DNA from: Simmondsia chinensis
Lineage: Eukaryota; Streptophyta; Magnoliopsida; Caryophyllales; Simmondsiaceae
DNA: 64,000 bases
Direction: 5' to 3'
Assembly (NCBI GenBank): GCA_018398585.1
Contig: JAGTTD010000012.1
Location: 19,415,036 to 19,479,035 of the forward strand
Shown: positions 1 to 10,551 of the stretch, one piece after another
Layout of the letters: each line of letters starts with the position of its first letter
How positions within the stretch are numbered: position 1 is the first letter of the stretch
The notes under the pieces: generated by a model
What the model was told of the DNA's origin: nothing
Databases searched by the model: none
Seen by the model: only the letters and a program-made list of their open reading frames with translations
Program-made: the position numbers and the translations under genes

Positions 1-38
1 TCGGCCTAGGCCCGGCTTGACTCGGCCCGTGGCCACCT

Positions 39-563
39 CTATCGCCAAGCAGTTGACGATGTAGGCATACCATGGGGGTCGATTTCCTGCAATAGAAAAT
101 AACTGTTCGTCAGGAAAACAGTCATCAATGGGACCAGTAGTGGCGTCAGATGGGAAAACAATCCGTGAAAGTGATCGGCCACGACGTTATCCGAGCCTTT
201 TCTCTCTCGGATTTCTAAGTTAAATTTCTGAAGTAATAAAACCCAGCGAATTAACCCAGGTTTTGTTACCTTCTTAATAAGAAGAAAACGAATGGCAGCA
301 TGGTCAGAAAAGACTACTACTCTTGAGCACAAAACATAAGATCGAAACTTGTCAAGTGCAAAAACCATAGCTAGTAATTCCTTTTCAGTGGTGGTATAAT
401 TCTTTTGGGCTTCATCCAACAATTTACTAGCATAGTAAACAACGACAGGTTTACAATCCTTCTGTTGACCGAGCACGGCTCCTATAGTATAATTAGAGGC
501 GTCACACATAATCACAAAAGGTAATGAGTAGTCGAGAGGTTGAATAATGGGAGATGTAGACAA
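39..563 (-). pseudogene. Athila RNase H domain of pol
   Basis: This is the RNase H that removes the RNA template during reverse transcription. Visible signatures are MCDASNYTIGAVLGQ (first catalytic Asp), the TTEKELLA helix (catalytic Glu), VVFSDHAAIRFLL and GSDNVVADH (later acidic residues). It follows the RT connection region on the minus strand and is separated from it by a stop near 564. The reading frame runs on about 40 residues after the VADHFHGL segment, where the linker to integrase begins, then leaves the window. Family assignment is firm; activity is not expected because the polyprotein is interrupted upstream. Confidence 0.9.
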
Positions 564-1159
564 TTAAGTTTTCAATTCAGTAAAGGCTGCTAAACAGTCA
601 TTATCAAAAATGAAAAATATATCATTAGCAAGCAAATTTGACAACGGTTTAGCAATTTTACTGAAGCTGGCAATGGAACGCCTGTAGAATCTAGCATGGC
701 TAAGGAAAGATTGAACTTCCTTCACCGAGTTCGGTGGGGGGAGGTTGGCAATTAAGTCCACCTTGGCCTTGTCTATAGTAATACCCTCTTCAGATACTAC
801 ATGTCCTAAGAATATGCCCTGCTGAACCATAAAATGGCTCTTCTCCCAACCGAGTGCCAAATTGTACTCCTCGCAGCGCTACAACACAAGATCTAAGTGA
901 GATAAGCATTCATCAAAAGACGATCCAAACATAGAAAAATCATCCATAAACACTTCTAGGTAGTTGTGCAACATGTCCAAAAAAATGGACATCATACACC
1001 GCTGGAATGTAGCAAGTGCGTTGCACAGACTGAAGGGCATCCTTCGGTATGCAAACATACCAAAGGGGCAAGTAAACGTTTTCTCTTGGTCCTTAGGGTG
1101 AACCAGGACTTGGTTATACCCTGAGCAGTCATTCAAGAAACAATAGTACGCTTGACCCG
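564..1159 (-). pseudogene. Athila reverse transcriptase, palm/thumb and connection
   Basis: The minus strand encodes the RT core: a DCSGYNQ segment, the PFGMFAYRRMPFSLCNALATFQ block, and the active site VFMDDFSMFG with both Asp residues kept. A stop near 876 separates this from the thumb/connection region, which has FLGHVVSEEGITID and the VQSFLSHARFYRR motif (the family usually has FLGHAGFYRRFI). The two pieces are adjacent and in the expected order with no missing length, so they are one domain broken by stops near 876 and 1137. Domain assignment rests on well-known gypsy RT blocks. Confidence 0.9.
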
Positions 1160-2320
1160 CTACTTTATCATCTGGTCCAAAAAGGGTAAGGGGAAATGGT
1201 CCTTGCGCGTTACAGAGTTCAACTTACGATAATCGATGCACACTCTCCACCCTATAGTAGCTCGTGTAGGGACCAATGCACCTTGGGCATTCGCAATGAC
1301 CGTGATTCCTGACTTCTTAGGAACCACTTGAACTAGACTGACCCAGGGGCTATCAGAGATGGGGTATATAATACCTGCATCTGGCAACTTCATGACCTCT
1401 TTCTTAACTACCTCCCTCATAGTAGGGTTAAGCCTCCTTTGCATTTGCCTAGAAGGTTTAAAGTTGTCCTTTAAATGTATTTTATGCATGCACACAGAGG
1501 GGTTAATTCCTTTCAAATCAGCAACTGACCACCCTATGGCTCGTTTGTGGTTTTGTAGGACAACTAACAACCTAGATTCCCGAGTCTCAGTTAGGTCAGA
1601 CGTAATAATCACAGGAAGGGTTTCATTTTGTCCTAAAAATGCATATTTTAGGGTGGCCGGGAGAGGTTTGAGCTCCAACACCGGTGGACACTCAATAGAT
1701 GGTTTAGCAGGTTCACTAAGTAGGCCAGTTAGGGGTTCAAACATCGGACCCCTAGCCTCAATTCTCATTAGCTCCAGCATGTCAAGCAAATTAACAGCAT
1801 TAGTACTCACATCAAAATCAGCAAAAGTGAGCGAATTAGACAGTTTGTCTTCTTTGATTAAGTCAGAAGACACTGACTCAACCAAAGGATCAATAGCATC
1901 AACCATGAAGCAATTAAGGTTATCCTCATTAACAGGGAACTTAGCAGTATTTGACACATTCAGTTTAACCTTAAGATTCCCAAATGACACTTCTAACACC
2001 CTAGTTCGAAAATGAATGATAGCATCGGTTGTTGCCAAGAACAGTCGTCCTAAAATGACAGGGGTGTAGTTCCTCAGATGAGGGGCGGGATCCATGTCTA
2101 ACATGATGAAATTGACGGGGAAGATGAACTTATCAACTTTGACAAGAACAACTTCCAACATACCTCCAGGTAAACGCTCTGATCTATTCGCCAACTGTAG
2201 GGTGACACTAGTTGTTTTGAGATCTCCCATCCCCAATTCCTGAAAAATTGAGTATGAGATGAGGTTCACGCTTGCCCCTAAATCCAAAAGAGCCCGACTA
2301 GTATAGCTCTCTCCTATGAC
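1160..2320 (-). pseudogene. Athila aspartic protease and RT N-terminus
   Basis: Residues 2-6 of this frame are DLGAS, the Athila form of the retroviral-type aspartic protease active site, followed by NLISYSIFQELG and the conserved KVDKFIFPVNFIMLDM and VILGRLFLATTDA blocks. After a linker of about 150 residues the RT begins with MREVVKKEVMKLPDAGIIYPISDSPWVS and CIDYRKLNSVTRKDHFPLPF. The frame continues directly from gag across one stop at about 2318-2320, so gag and pol were originally a single frame, as is usual for Athila. A stop near 1160 ends it inside RT. Confidence 0.9.
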
Positions 2321-4025
2321 CTACGGGGGGAATGTAAAAGCTCCTGGATCTCTACACTTAGGTGGGATGCCTAACATTAAGATGCTGCTCACTTTTTCAG
2401 TGAGTCGGACTTTCATAGGGACATGAGCTTGCGCTCTCTTCTTTCTAGCGCATAGGTCCTTAAGAAATTTAGCATACATGGGGAGGTGTTTAATGGCGTT
2501 AATCAGTGGCAGGTTAATCTTGACGTCCTTAAACAAGTTCAGTAACTCATCTCTCTTGGGGTCGTCCTGCCCTTTCGGTCCTAAAAGGGCCGTAGGAAAA
2601 GGAACAATCGGCTCGGGAGGTGAGCCCAGTGAAGGAGTAGGCATTCCATCCTTATCAGCAATGGGGTTTGGAGTCCCATCTTCCCGTTCAACTTCTATCT
2701 CTACTTCTCTCAAATAATCCTCACCGGTGGCTGAGACAACCTTAGCCTGCTCATGAGTGACCAGGCTAAGGTTAGGATTAGTTGCTTCCTTGGGATTAGA
2801 GAGAGGTTGGGAGGGTAACCTCCCTTCTTCTCTCTTATTTATGGCCTGAGCTAACTGTCCTAGTTTATTCTTTAACTTAGAAATCGACTGTGAATGAGAG
2901 TGGACCAACTGCTGGTTTTCCTCCATAAAGTGGAGCATACATTCCTCAAACTGAGAAGTGTAGCTCGGAGGTTGGGGTGGTGGATTAGCATTAGGAATTG
3001 GAGGGTGAGAAGAAAAGCCATACCTTTGCCCTCCGTGGAAACCAGGAGGATGTGCCTTACTTGCAAATCCAGGTGCTGGTTGTCTCATGGCTGGGTTCTG
3101 ATTTGTGTTCTGCTTCCATGAGAAATTGGGATGGTTGCGCCACCCTGGATTGTAGGTCTGCAAGTATGGATTGTTGTTCCTCGAGTACTCCTGTGTTGCA
3201 TAATCTTGGTCCTGCACATACTCGGGAAACTGTGACGCATATAAACACTCAAAAACAGAATGATCCTCACCTGAACAAATACTACACGGAGTAATACCCT
3301 CAGATGATGATTCGGTCGCATTAACTGAATGCACATTAGTGGGATTTGCATTTAAACTCATCATCTTATCCATCTTTCTACTAAGTGCATCTAGTCTTAA
3401 AATTAACAACATCTTGGGGTGCTACATTGTAGACACCACGCGTGTTTCCCCTAACCACCCTCGCAGAAGAGGCTTGGTCAAGAGAATGTTCATTGAGGCA
3501 CTCAAAAAGCGTCCAGACCTCGTCCTCTCCTTGTTGGTTAAATGCTCCCCCACATGAAGCATTTGCCATTTGGTTGTTTGACGCACTAAGACCATCGTAG
3601 AAGTTTTGGACAAGAGCCCACTTGGGTGACCCGTCGTGGGGACAGCTTCTAAGAGGTTCCTTGAACCTATTCCAACATTCGTGAAACCGCTCCTGGTCTT
3701 TTGGATCAAAATTGTTTATAGCTCGCCTAATAGCCATCATTATGGCTTTAGGGAAAAACTTGACCAGGAAGCGATGTTGAAGGTAATTCCAAGTAGTGAT
3801 TTCACCCCTGGTTAGGGATTGAAACCACCTCTTAGCTACATTTTTTAAAGAGAACGGAAAACGACGTAGTCTAGTCGCATCATTTGAGACACCTTGATAA
3901 TGACGGGTTTCACATATTTCGAGGAATGCGTCAAGGTGCTCATATGGGCTCTCAATTAGCTTCCCATAGAATGTGGGAAGCATGTTGATAATCCTAGGTT
4001 TAAGTTTGAAGTTGGCGTTACCCAT
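2321..4025 (-). pseudogene. Athila gag polyprotein (frameshifted)
   Basis: Gag forms the particle that packages the element's RNA. The N-terminal half (4025 down to about 3400) carries the retrotrans_gag fold, with the block AKRWFQSLTRGEITTWNYLQ and the segment LVKFFPKAIMMAIRRAI. The C-terminal half begins in another frame near 3412, so an indel at about 3390-3412 splits the gene. It contains the knuckle CSICSGEDHSVFEC (CX2CX4HX4C) and a Pro/Gln/Asn-rich stretch, and ends with the KVSSILMLGIPPKCRDPGAF motif that precedes the protease. The start is the first Met downstream of the primer-binding site that precedes the conserved fold; upstream codons lack homology that I can recognise. Confidence 0.88.
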
Positions 4026-4360
4026 AGCAGGTAATGCAACTCCAGCGGGGGCAACGTACGTTTGGGGAATGAAGTGATCCCCAATCGTACGTGCTTCATT
4101 TTAGCCATGGTTCATTGTGTACTCTCTCTCGCTTCTAATCGCCTCACGGTAGACAAAGTCCGCTCAATTTTGGGGAAGTAAGGTAACAATTTAGGATCGA
4201 ACGAATGTCTACCGTGCATGCAATATCAAAGCTGGGAAGACTCCACGCTGACCTCGACTAATGACTCAAGCAAAAGAAAAACTATGAAAAATAACTCAAA
4301 GCAATAAACAAAGAGCAAACAAAACAAAGTTCGTTAATCTTAAATTCTAACTTAGCAAAC
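4026..4360 (-). other. Athila untranslated leader
   Basis: This is the non-coding stretch between the primer-binding site and the gag start. No reading frame or RNA gene is visible. Confidence 0.6.
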
Positions 4361-4382
4361 CGATCCCCCAGCAACGGTGCCT
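4361..4382 (-). other. Primer-binding site, tRNA-Asp type
   Basis: The plus strand reads CGATCCCCCAGCAACGGTGCC, nearly the 3' end of plant tRNA-Asp (CGATCCCCGGCAACGGCGCC), so the minus strand is its complement. It lies 6 bp inside the LTR boundary. tRNA-Asp priming is typical of Athila elements. It fixes the transcription direction as minus. Confidence 0.85.
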
Positions 4383-5374
4383 AAAACTTGATGTGGTTTT
4401 AAAGTGTGTTTTAAAACCGTCTAATCGCAAGCGTACGAGATCATCGTAGCTTTGTCGGGTATACAGGTCGTATCCACAGGGAATCGTGTTAAGTTAGACT
4501 TAGTGATTGACGAGCGGTTTGAATTTTTGGGTTTTTTTTTTTTGTTGTTTGAATATATTGTTAGCTAGATTAATAAAACTAAATATAAAGCAAACGCAAC
4601 AATTCAATAGAGGTTAGTTTGGGAGTGAATTTAGGGTAGCTTAACACGTATCCCCTCATTATAGTTTACTTAGGACGATGATTTGAAGGACTTAGGCTAC
4701 AAGCTCTAAGCCTGGGTTAATATATAAATTAGGGCTTAGGGTAATGAACTAGTCTAAAGGTATAACCTATCTTAGCACCTTAGATGTAGCATAGGTTATC
4801 TTATTAGCACTACTTAATTCCTTTATTACTCCTAATTCAATATTAATATATATAGAAGATTGGGTTCAGGGTTGGGTACAACCTCAACCCTGACCATGCG
4901 TGAATTCCTGTTATGTTATGGTCTAGGCTACAAGCACAAGACTAATCGCTGCAAAGTTGAAGACTTAGTCGTGGCTACAAGCACACATGCAAAAATATCC
5001 AACAATCATGAAGAACTCCACACAGGGATGCGAGTATAACATAACTAAACCAATCGTTAAAAGTATAATATAAATCTAGGATACAGGTGGCTACCCGTCC
5101 TTCATCCCTAAACGAAGAAAGTTTACCCCTCCATGAGAGTTTTGCACATCATTAAACTTAAAAAAAAGAAGACACTATGCGGTAAAATAAACAAAAGAAT
5201 AATCTCCCTCAATCTTCGTATTGATGCTAATCTAAGCTCGAATTCTCCCAGTATTCCAACCACTTGCGCTTCAGCTTTTGAGAACCTGTAGATCTCGTAG
5301 TGGCTTCGGGTTTGACAGAAAGGGGAGGACGTGTGGCTAAGAAAAAGCATGGAAAAGGCTTACCTCCCCTTCTC

Positions 5375-5382
5375 TATTTATA
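5375..5382 (-). promoter_or_regulatory. TATA box of the Athila LTR
   Basis: The minus strand reads TATAAATA within CCTATAAATAGAGA, about 430 bp from the outer LTR end, the expected U3 position. Transcription would run toward lower coordinates into gag. Confidence 0.75.
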
Positions 5383-5397
5383 GGCGGAGGGCCAGTT

Positions 5398-5527
5398 AGG
5401 GTTCCGTACGGAACCCTCCCGATCGATCGGTGAGCTCATGCAAAGCTCTTGATCGATCGGTGCTTTTGGCCAATTGATCGGCGGGCTCTCGGTTAGTTTC
5501 TCTAACCGCGAGTTGCTGATCGATCGG
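5398..5527 (-). promoter_or_regulatory. U3 array of GATCGATCGG motifs and palindromes
   Basis: Just upstream of the TATA box (minus-strand sense) lie a perfect 20-bp palindrome at 5398-5417 (core TTCCGTACGGAA), GATCGATCGG at 5421-5430, 5451-5460 and 5518-5527, a diverged copy (TTGATCGG) near 5474-5481, and a 7-bp-arm inverted repeat at 5490-5508. Position and repetition suggest transcription-factor sites, but no specific factor can be assigned from sequence alone. Confidence 0.55.
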
Positions 5528-5808
5528 TTCTCCAAGCCCCTTTTCTCGATTAAGCACTGAAGCGCTACGGGATGTACCCGGTTCACCGAATTATGACCCG
5601 ATGGGTCTTTCTTTTGCACAAGTAGTTGGGTTTCTCCAATTAGTCTTCAAATATGCTTCAATAATGCTTGATTTTGCTGGGATTATTCTTTCTTCCGCTT
5701 TGATGTGTTCCATATGGAAAATATACCTAAATAACAACCAAACACATATGTAGAGACCGAATATATGACAAGAATGGGAAATAAAATATGTAAAAATCAA
5801 GCGCATCA

Positions 5809-6006
5809 ATATTCCTTTCTTTGATTTTGTCCTGTCATCCTTGGTAGTGTTTGAGGCTCTTAGTGTTTACTTGTTCTTGTTTGTATTCTTAATTGTTCTG
5901 TTTTCTGTTGTTTTGATTCCCGTCCTTGTACGGGTTGATTCAGGGCTCATTTACTCGAGCTGCTTGTTATGTATCGCGACTCTGTCGCTAATTATCAAAA
6001 AAAAAA
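5809..6006 (+). mobile_element. LINE 3' end with poly(A), truncated by the Athila insertion
   Basis: A T-rich, G-containing tract leads to CGGGTTGATTCAGGGCTC, GCGACTCTGTCGCTAATTATC and a 10-A run at about 5998-6007. This resembles the 3' untranslated end of plant L1-type LINEs, and its last 25 bp resemble the 3' end of the LINE-like element at 13484-13510 (opposite strand). Coding sequence is absent because the Athila LTR begins immediately to the left. No second copy of the full body is in the window, so family membership is inferred. Confidence 0.5.
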
Positions 6007-6342
6007 TCTAGTAAAAATTTCCTTCAAATTGGGCTCTTTATTAGGACAACTAATATTTTTGAAGTGATGAATAATGTGCCGAAGTGAGCTTGTAATTTAT
6101 ATAAAATGGATAGATTTTAGAATTTATTAATAAGATATTCTTTTATCTACTATTTATAGATTTTCACTGAAAAAACTAAATGAAACATGACTCCGATAGT
6201 ATATTAATATTCTTACTTGAATTTGATAATTTTATGACAAAACTGCTAATACGACATATAATTTTGACAATATTTAGGTAATTTACTTCAAAAATTATTT
6301 TATTATAATGTGACGAATTTTCGCTGAGAATACTGGCATGAC

Positions 6343-6379
<37 letters not shown>

Positions 6380-6640
6380 GGTAAACACGTATTGTATCTA
6401 TATTTTCTATGTAAAATTGAGTAAATTTTTACAAAACTTAAATCAAAATTTGACATAAATACTAAATTTATTCAAAACTTAAGATATTTTATTATATGTA
6501 TTTAAACATTAGGACATTCCAATGATAAATACTTAAATTTTCCAAAGTTTTTACAGGTATTGTTGAGATCCCCGGTCGTCCAGCCCAAATTGTTAACATT
6601 TCAATATGTCGGCACGTTCGTTTTATTCACCATGCCCGAT
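6007..6640. other. AT-rich intergenic region with (AT)n microsatellite
   Basis: There is no credible reading frame. A (TA)n run occupies about 6346-6377. The stretch separates the LINE tail from the transcription start region of the NYN gene and may include its promoter; no clear TATA box could be chosen among the many AT-rich strings. Confidence 0.6.
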
Positions 6641-6746
6641 TTTGAAGTTGCAGCAATTTGCTCATCTTCGTAGTCACAGCCCGACAAAAAAGCTGCTTTT
6701 CTCTAGAGCTCTCTCTGTCCAAGTTCCCTACCTTAATCCGGTATCA
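6641..6746 (+). promoter_or_regulatory. Putative 5' UTR exon 1 and start region of the NYN/LOTUS gene
   Basis: Composition changes sharply here from AT-rich to pyrimidine-rich (CTCTAGAGCTCTCTCTGTCC), followed by a (CT)n run at about 6752-6773, a pattern common around plant transcription starts. A possible donor site lies near 6740 (CCG|GTATCA). The intervening DNA up to 10521 has no coding frame. This is inference from composition and splice-like signals; cDNA would decide. Confidence 0.35.
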
Positions 6747-6779
6747 TTTCAATCTCTCTCTCTCTCTCTCTCTTGCTGA

Positions 6780-8111
6780 TTCCTAAATTTTGTCAAATTC
6801 TGAGTTTTTATTGCTTCAATCTTTCCGTTTTTGGCTTCTACTAAGCTAGTTCATCTCTTTCTTTGAATTTGATGATTCGTATTCTTCTCTCTTGTTATGT
6901 TTTTTTATCTTGATTTTTGCTTGATTTGTTTTTGAGATGATATGTGGAATGATTTCGGGAATTCTGGGTTCAATCGTTGACAAGTTTGAAAATAGCGTTC
7001 AATCGAAAAGTTTACTCAAGCCAATTGGTGCCCTAGCCAATCGCGAACGGGGATTTGTTGCCTAATTCGCAGTTTAACTTTGGCGCCGGGAGCGGCGGGT
7101 AGGCAGTATCAAGCTCGAAAGACGCAGCTAGTTTTGAAGCTCAAAAGCCGAGGGCTGGGAAGCTCATGACCCTAAATGAGCCAATATTACTGTAAAGAAT
7201 CGGCGTAAATGTGCCCAATTGAGAAATTAGAGACTAAATTGGTTGAGCTTGAGGTCAATGTTTCCATGCCGAACGAGCTTTGAACCAAGCCCAAGCCAAA
7301 GGAAAATGTTGGCGTGTTGAGTCTTGAGTTTGGGCTTTGCTCAGCTTGGCTCGTTTACATCTTTAAGGGTTGGGTAGAGTTTGCTGACTGATCGCAAATT
7401 ATAAGAAGGAAACGGCGCTTTGTTGAGAAGTTGGTTGAGGATACTAGATAGAAGAACCTCACAACTAGGGGAATAATGATTAATTTGGGAGCGGATTATT
7501 AAAATTTACAAGAAAAATTGTTATTCGATCGTTTTATCTTTTTGAGCGTAGGAGCTGGTATTTTTGGAGACTTTGCGATGCAAATTGCAAAGGAGAGGAG
7601 ATAAAATACTGAATTTTCTTTCGTACGTTAGCAAACATGTGTTATAAGGCCTATGCAGGCTATTATGCCTGGAAATTGATTGGAACAAGATTTGCGTAAT
7701 CCATACTGCTAGGAACTAGAATGATAGCAAGTTATCACTTTATCCATGGGCATATAATAAAAAAGAAATTCATGGAGAAGTATCCAGCTGATGAATGCAA
7801 GATAGCACCTAGAATAACACTTCTATTCACCAATTATGAATGATATCCTGTGGCAACTCTATATGTATGGGCTTTTCCTTATGTCCTTGTTTTGTACCTC
7901 ACCTAGCCCCGTGGGAGTTTATACAGTTTTAATAAGAAGCAGAAACTTTCCTATTTGGAAGCTTGCTTTACTATTTCAATCCTTCTTTTCCAGCATGCAA
8001 TATCACTCTCTCTGAACTTTATTGGTAGAAGCATAAGGTGTTCTCTTGGATGTTGCTTGTTCATTAATCATATTGCTTGGAGGCTAAAATTTTCATTTAA
8101 CTGTTATGCAG
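6780..8111 (+). other. Putative 5' UTR intron 1, no gene seen
   Basis: This stretch holds no convincing reading frame, RNA gene or complete repeat. It is treated as intron or intergenic DNA upstream of the NYN/LOTUS coding exon. Confidence 0.4.
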
Positions 8112-8152
8112 ACACTGCAAGAACTACTGTTGGTCTTCAGAGCAGCAAGTTG
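8112..8152 (+). other. Possible 41-bp 5' UTR exon
   Basis: The segment is flanked by a good acceptor (GTTATGCAG) and by GTATCT as donor. It lacks coding potential of its own. It could be an alternatively spliced leader exon; support is only the two splice-like sites. Confidence 0.25.
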
Positions 8153-10521
8153 GTATCTTTGGATTTTGAAGATTAGCTGAAACTGGTCAGTATCTACTGG
8201 TTTCAACTTGTTTGCCTCTTAAGCTTGTATTGTGTTATTACTTGTTCATGGTTATTGACAGACGAGCAATACATACAACTGTCTACATTCTTGTACTTTT
8301 GGATTTTTTTTTTTTTTTTTTTTTTTTTTTGTGGGAGGGGAACTGGTACAGTGGGTAGCCTTGTCTCTGAGGGACCTTAGTTTTGTAAAGCATACTGGTC
8401 TACTGAAATCCTTAATAAGTTAAATGATATTATCATGAATGTGCTCAAAATGGGTTTTTTTTTTTTTTTTTTTTTCGTTTTTTTTTATCATATAGTCCAC
8501 CTCCATACCTGAAATCCCTTCCTGTCATTGTAGCTGTAGTATTCCCTATGTCTTTTCTCTTTGCCTGTCCTGGTAGGTGATGATTTTTAGTTGTATTTCA
8601 GTTTAAAATATGTCGTTAGCTTCAACTAGATTAGGTAATTACTTCTCACTGCTATGTATCCGTGGCTGTTGAAACTAGAAAAGGAGTTAGTAATTCAGTT
8701 TAACTGGTTCACTATGATGAGCATTCTTTCTTTTCGAGTACCTGATGAAGAAAATTTAATAAACATATTAGTCTAGACAACTTTTCTGCATATGGGAAGG
8801 AGATTTGATTCTTTAGCTAGATCCATAATAGATGTGAAGGACCCCGTCCATTTTCTAGAGGGAACATTCAAGTTTTACATTTTTGGTCAAGATGGGTCAG
8901 CCACATGGATATCTGATAGCCATATCTGATTGCGAGCAATGGAAGCTGGAGATGTGTGGGACTAAGACAATGTGCCTTCCAGAGTTTCACGTCTGTAACA
9001 TGAGATATTTCTATAAAGGCTCAGGTAATTAGTTGCAGCCTGTACTTTTCCAGGCTTGAGAATTAAGGCATGGAAATGGCTGTATAGCAGGGGACCAAGC
9101 TGGAGTTATTATGCCTTCCTTTTCAAGATTGTGTATAACTGGATAACTGCTGGATGATCATGGTTCCATTGAACAATCTAGAGGAAAGACGAGAACATGT
9201 TTAAGTCTAAGAGAATAAAAAGGAATATACCTAGTGCCTCAAGGGCTACCGCCTACGCATGGTCTGGGGGGACGGATGTACGCAGCCGTCGCCCTTGAAG
9301 GTGTTAACCTGAAGAGAGGCAGTTTCCCAATGCCCCCAACGTGAGGGTGAGGACTTCCCAGGAGGTCACCCATTCTAGTACTACTCTCGCCCAAGCACGC
9401 TTAACTTCGGAGTTGTAAGGGGATCCGGTGATGGCGTGTAATGAAGCTCAGAAAGGATATTTTTTACTGGGGAGTTGAGTGCTTAGCCAAGCATGGTTAA
9501 TTCCAGATGCTCAAAATAGATCTTCCCTGTAGGTGATTCTATGAAGCAGTGTACTCATAGGAAATGTTATGTTCTCTCTCTATTTCTTTTGTGTGCGTGT
9601 GGGTGAAATATAATGCTATCAATTGATGATCAGCATGGTATTTTATCATGTGATTTAGTTAAAATATTCAATTCAAGTAATTACTTCCTCGTTGATCACA
9701 ATTTGCTTCACTTGTACTAGTGATGTTGCAAACTTTCACTGTAAATTTGTAAAAGTAAATTTAAGTTGATTTGAGCTTGAATTTTATCATTCGTATTGTT
9801 TCTTGGTAATTCAGCATGACATATGTTTATGTAAATCAGTTACTATATTGAATCCATACCTTTAGTTCCTGTTTGGTCAAAGTTTGCTTCATTTTTCTTG
9901 TGCTATTGATGTTGGAAACTTTGACCATAATTGAATTATGGTGTTTTGAGCTTTAATTTTGTCCTGCATATCATTTCTTGGTCATCTTCTATCTATAATA
10001 TGCTGATTCATTATTTTCATGCCCATCAATTAAGGGCAAATATTAACCATTGCTATATGGAAATTGAATTTCATTTTTCACTGCGAAGAAAAATTTCTCC
10101 AATATTAGTAATACATCATTCTACGCAAGTGCGCCTTACCATTGCAATTTGTTGCATGCTAGCATTTGAAAGTTTACACGAGTTCTTGTCTTACTTTTAG
10201 AATTGTGCAAATCCTGCCTTTATTATTTCTTGAACATTGTGCTTAATATGTTACCTTGACTTAGTTATGAGGATCGAACAATTATGTGTCCAAATATTAG
10301 ACTCAAGTTACTTCTAAGAATTTGTGTTTTTAGTCTAATTTGGAGTGTTTGAGTGTAATGCCTACATCCAAGTATTCTTAATAGCATGAGTACTTGAGCC
10401 TGCAAATAAATGCTTGAAGTAACTAATTGATGAGGGAACCTTCATTCTGGTATTCCATTTTGAATTTGTTGGCATCATTTTCATTTTAGTAACATTAATT
10501 CCTCTTTCTTTGAGGTTGCAG
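8153..10521 (+). other. Putative 5' UTR intron 2 with poly(T) tracts and a SINE
   Basis: No gene is seen in this stretch. It contains a 27-T run at 8304-8330, a 21-T run at about 8455-8475 followed by a 9-T run, and the 5S-derived SINE at 9229-9451. It ends in the acceptor TTTGAGGTTGCAG at 10521, 30 bp before the NYN start codon. Confidence 0.4.
9229..9451 (-). mobile_element. 5S rRNA-derived SINE with RTE-type 3' tail
   Basis: Read on the minus strand, the first half (9440 down to about 9345) is a near-complete 5S rRNA sequence, with ACTCCGAAGTTAAGCGTGC and GGTGACCTCCTGGGAAG intact, so the boxes A/IE/C of the internal pol III promoter are kept. The second half (9344 down to 9229) matches the 3' tail of the RTE LINE at 26103-26226 (shared GGCTGCGTACATCC and TTGAGGCACT). 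Flanks 9219-9228 (AAAGGAATAT) and 9452-9460 (AAAGGATAT) look like an imperfect target duplication. Gene-internal location and the chimeric structure indicate a retroposon rather than a 5S gene. Confidence 0.72.
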
Positions 10522-10551
10522 GAATAACTGCAGTCAATAGTCAGTCCAGCA

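Larger units (their letters stand above)
1..5808 (-). mobile_element. Athila-type Ty3/gypsy LTR retrotransposon, 3' part outside window
   Basis: Read on the minus strand the order is LTR (4389-5808), primer-binding site, gag, protease, reverse transcriptase, RNase H; integrase and the second LTR would lie left of position 1. The gag has an arginine-rich retrotrans_gag region and a CX2CX4HX4C knuckle, the protease motif is DLGAS, and the primer-binding site matches tRNA-Asp. This combination is characteristic of the Athila lineage. Reading frames are long but broken by a few stops and at least one frameshift, so the copy is dead but not very old. Five bases, ATATT, follow the LTR at 5809-5813 and should be the target duplication; the partner is outside the window. 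Confidence 0.93.
4389..5808 (-). repeat. 5' LTR of the Athila element
   Basis: The LTR is bounded by TGATG at 4389 and CATCA at 5808, an inverted terminal repeat with the canonical TG...CA ends, and abuts the tRNA-Asp primer-binding site. Its 1420 bp is in the usual Athila range. It contains the U3 promoter (TATA at 5375-5382), and the rest down to 4389 is R-U5. The second LTR is outside the window, so age cannot be estimated. No protein-coding gene is supported inside it. Confidence 0.88.

Noticed and set aside
1359..2015. Plus-strand frame of 218 codons
   Set aside because: It lies opposite Athila protease/RT on the minus strand and encodes no recognisable motif; it is an antisense shadow.
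9345..9440. Functional 5S rRNA gene
   Set aside because: The 5' start of 5S is altered, no pol III terminator follows the 5S end and the 3' side runs directly into an RTE tail, so a SINE head fits better.
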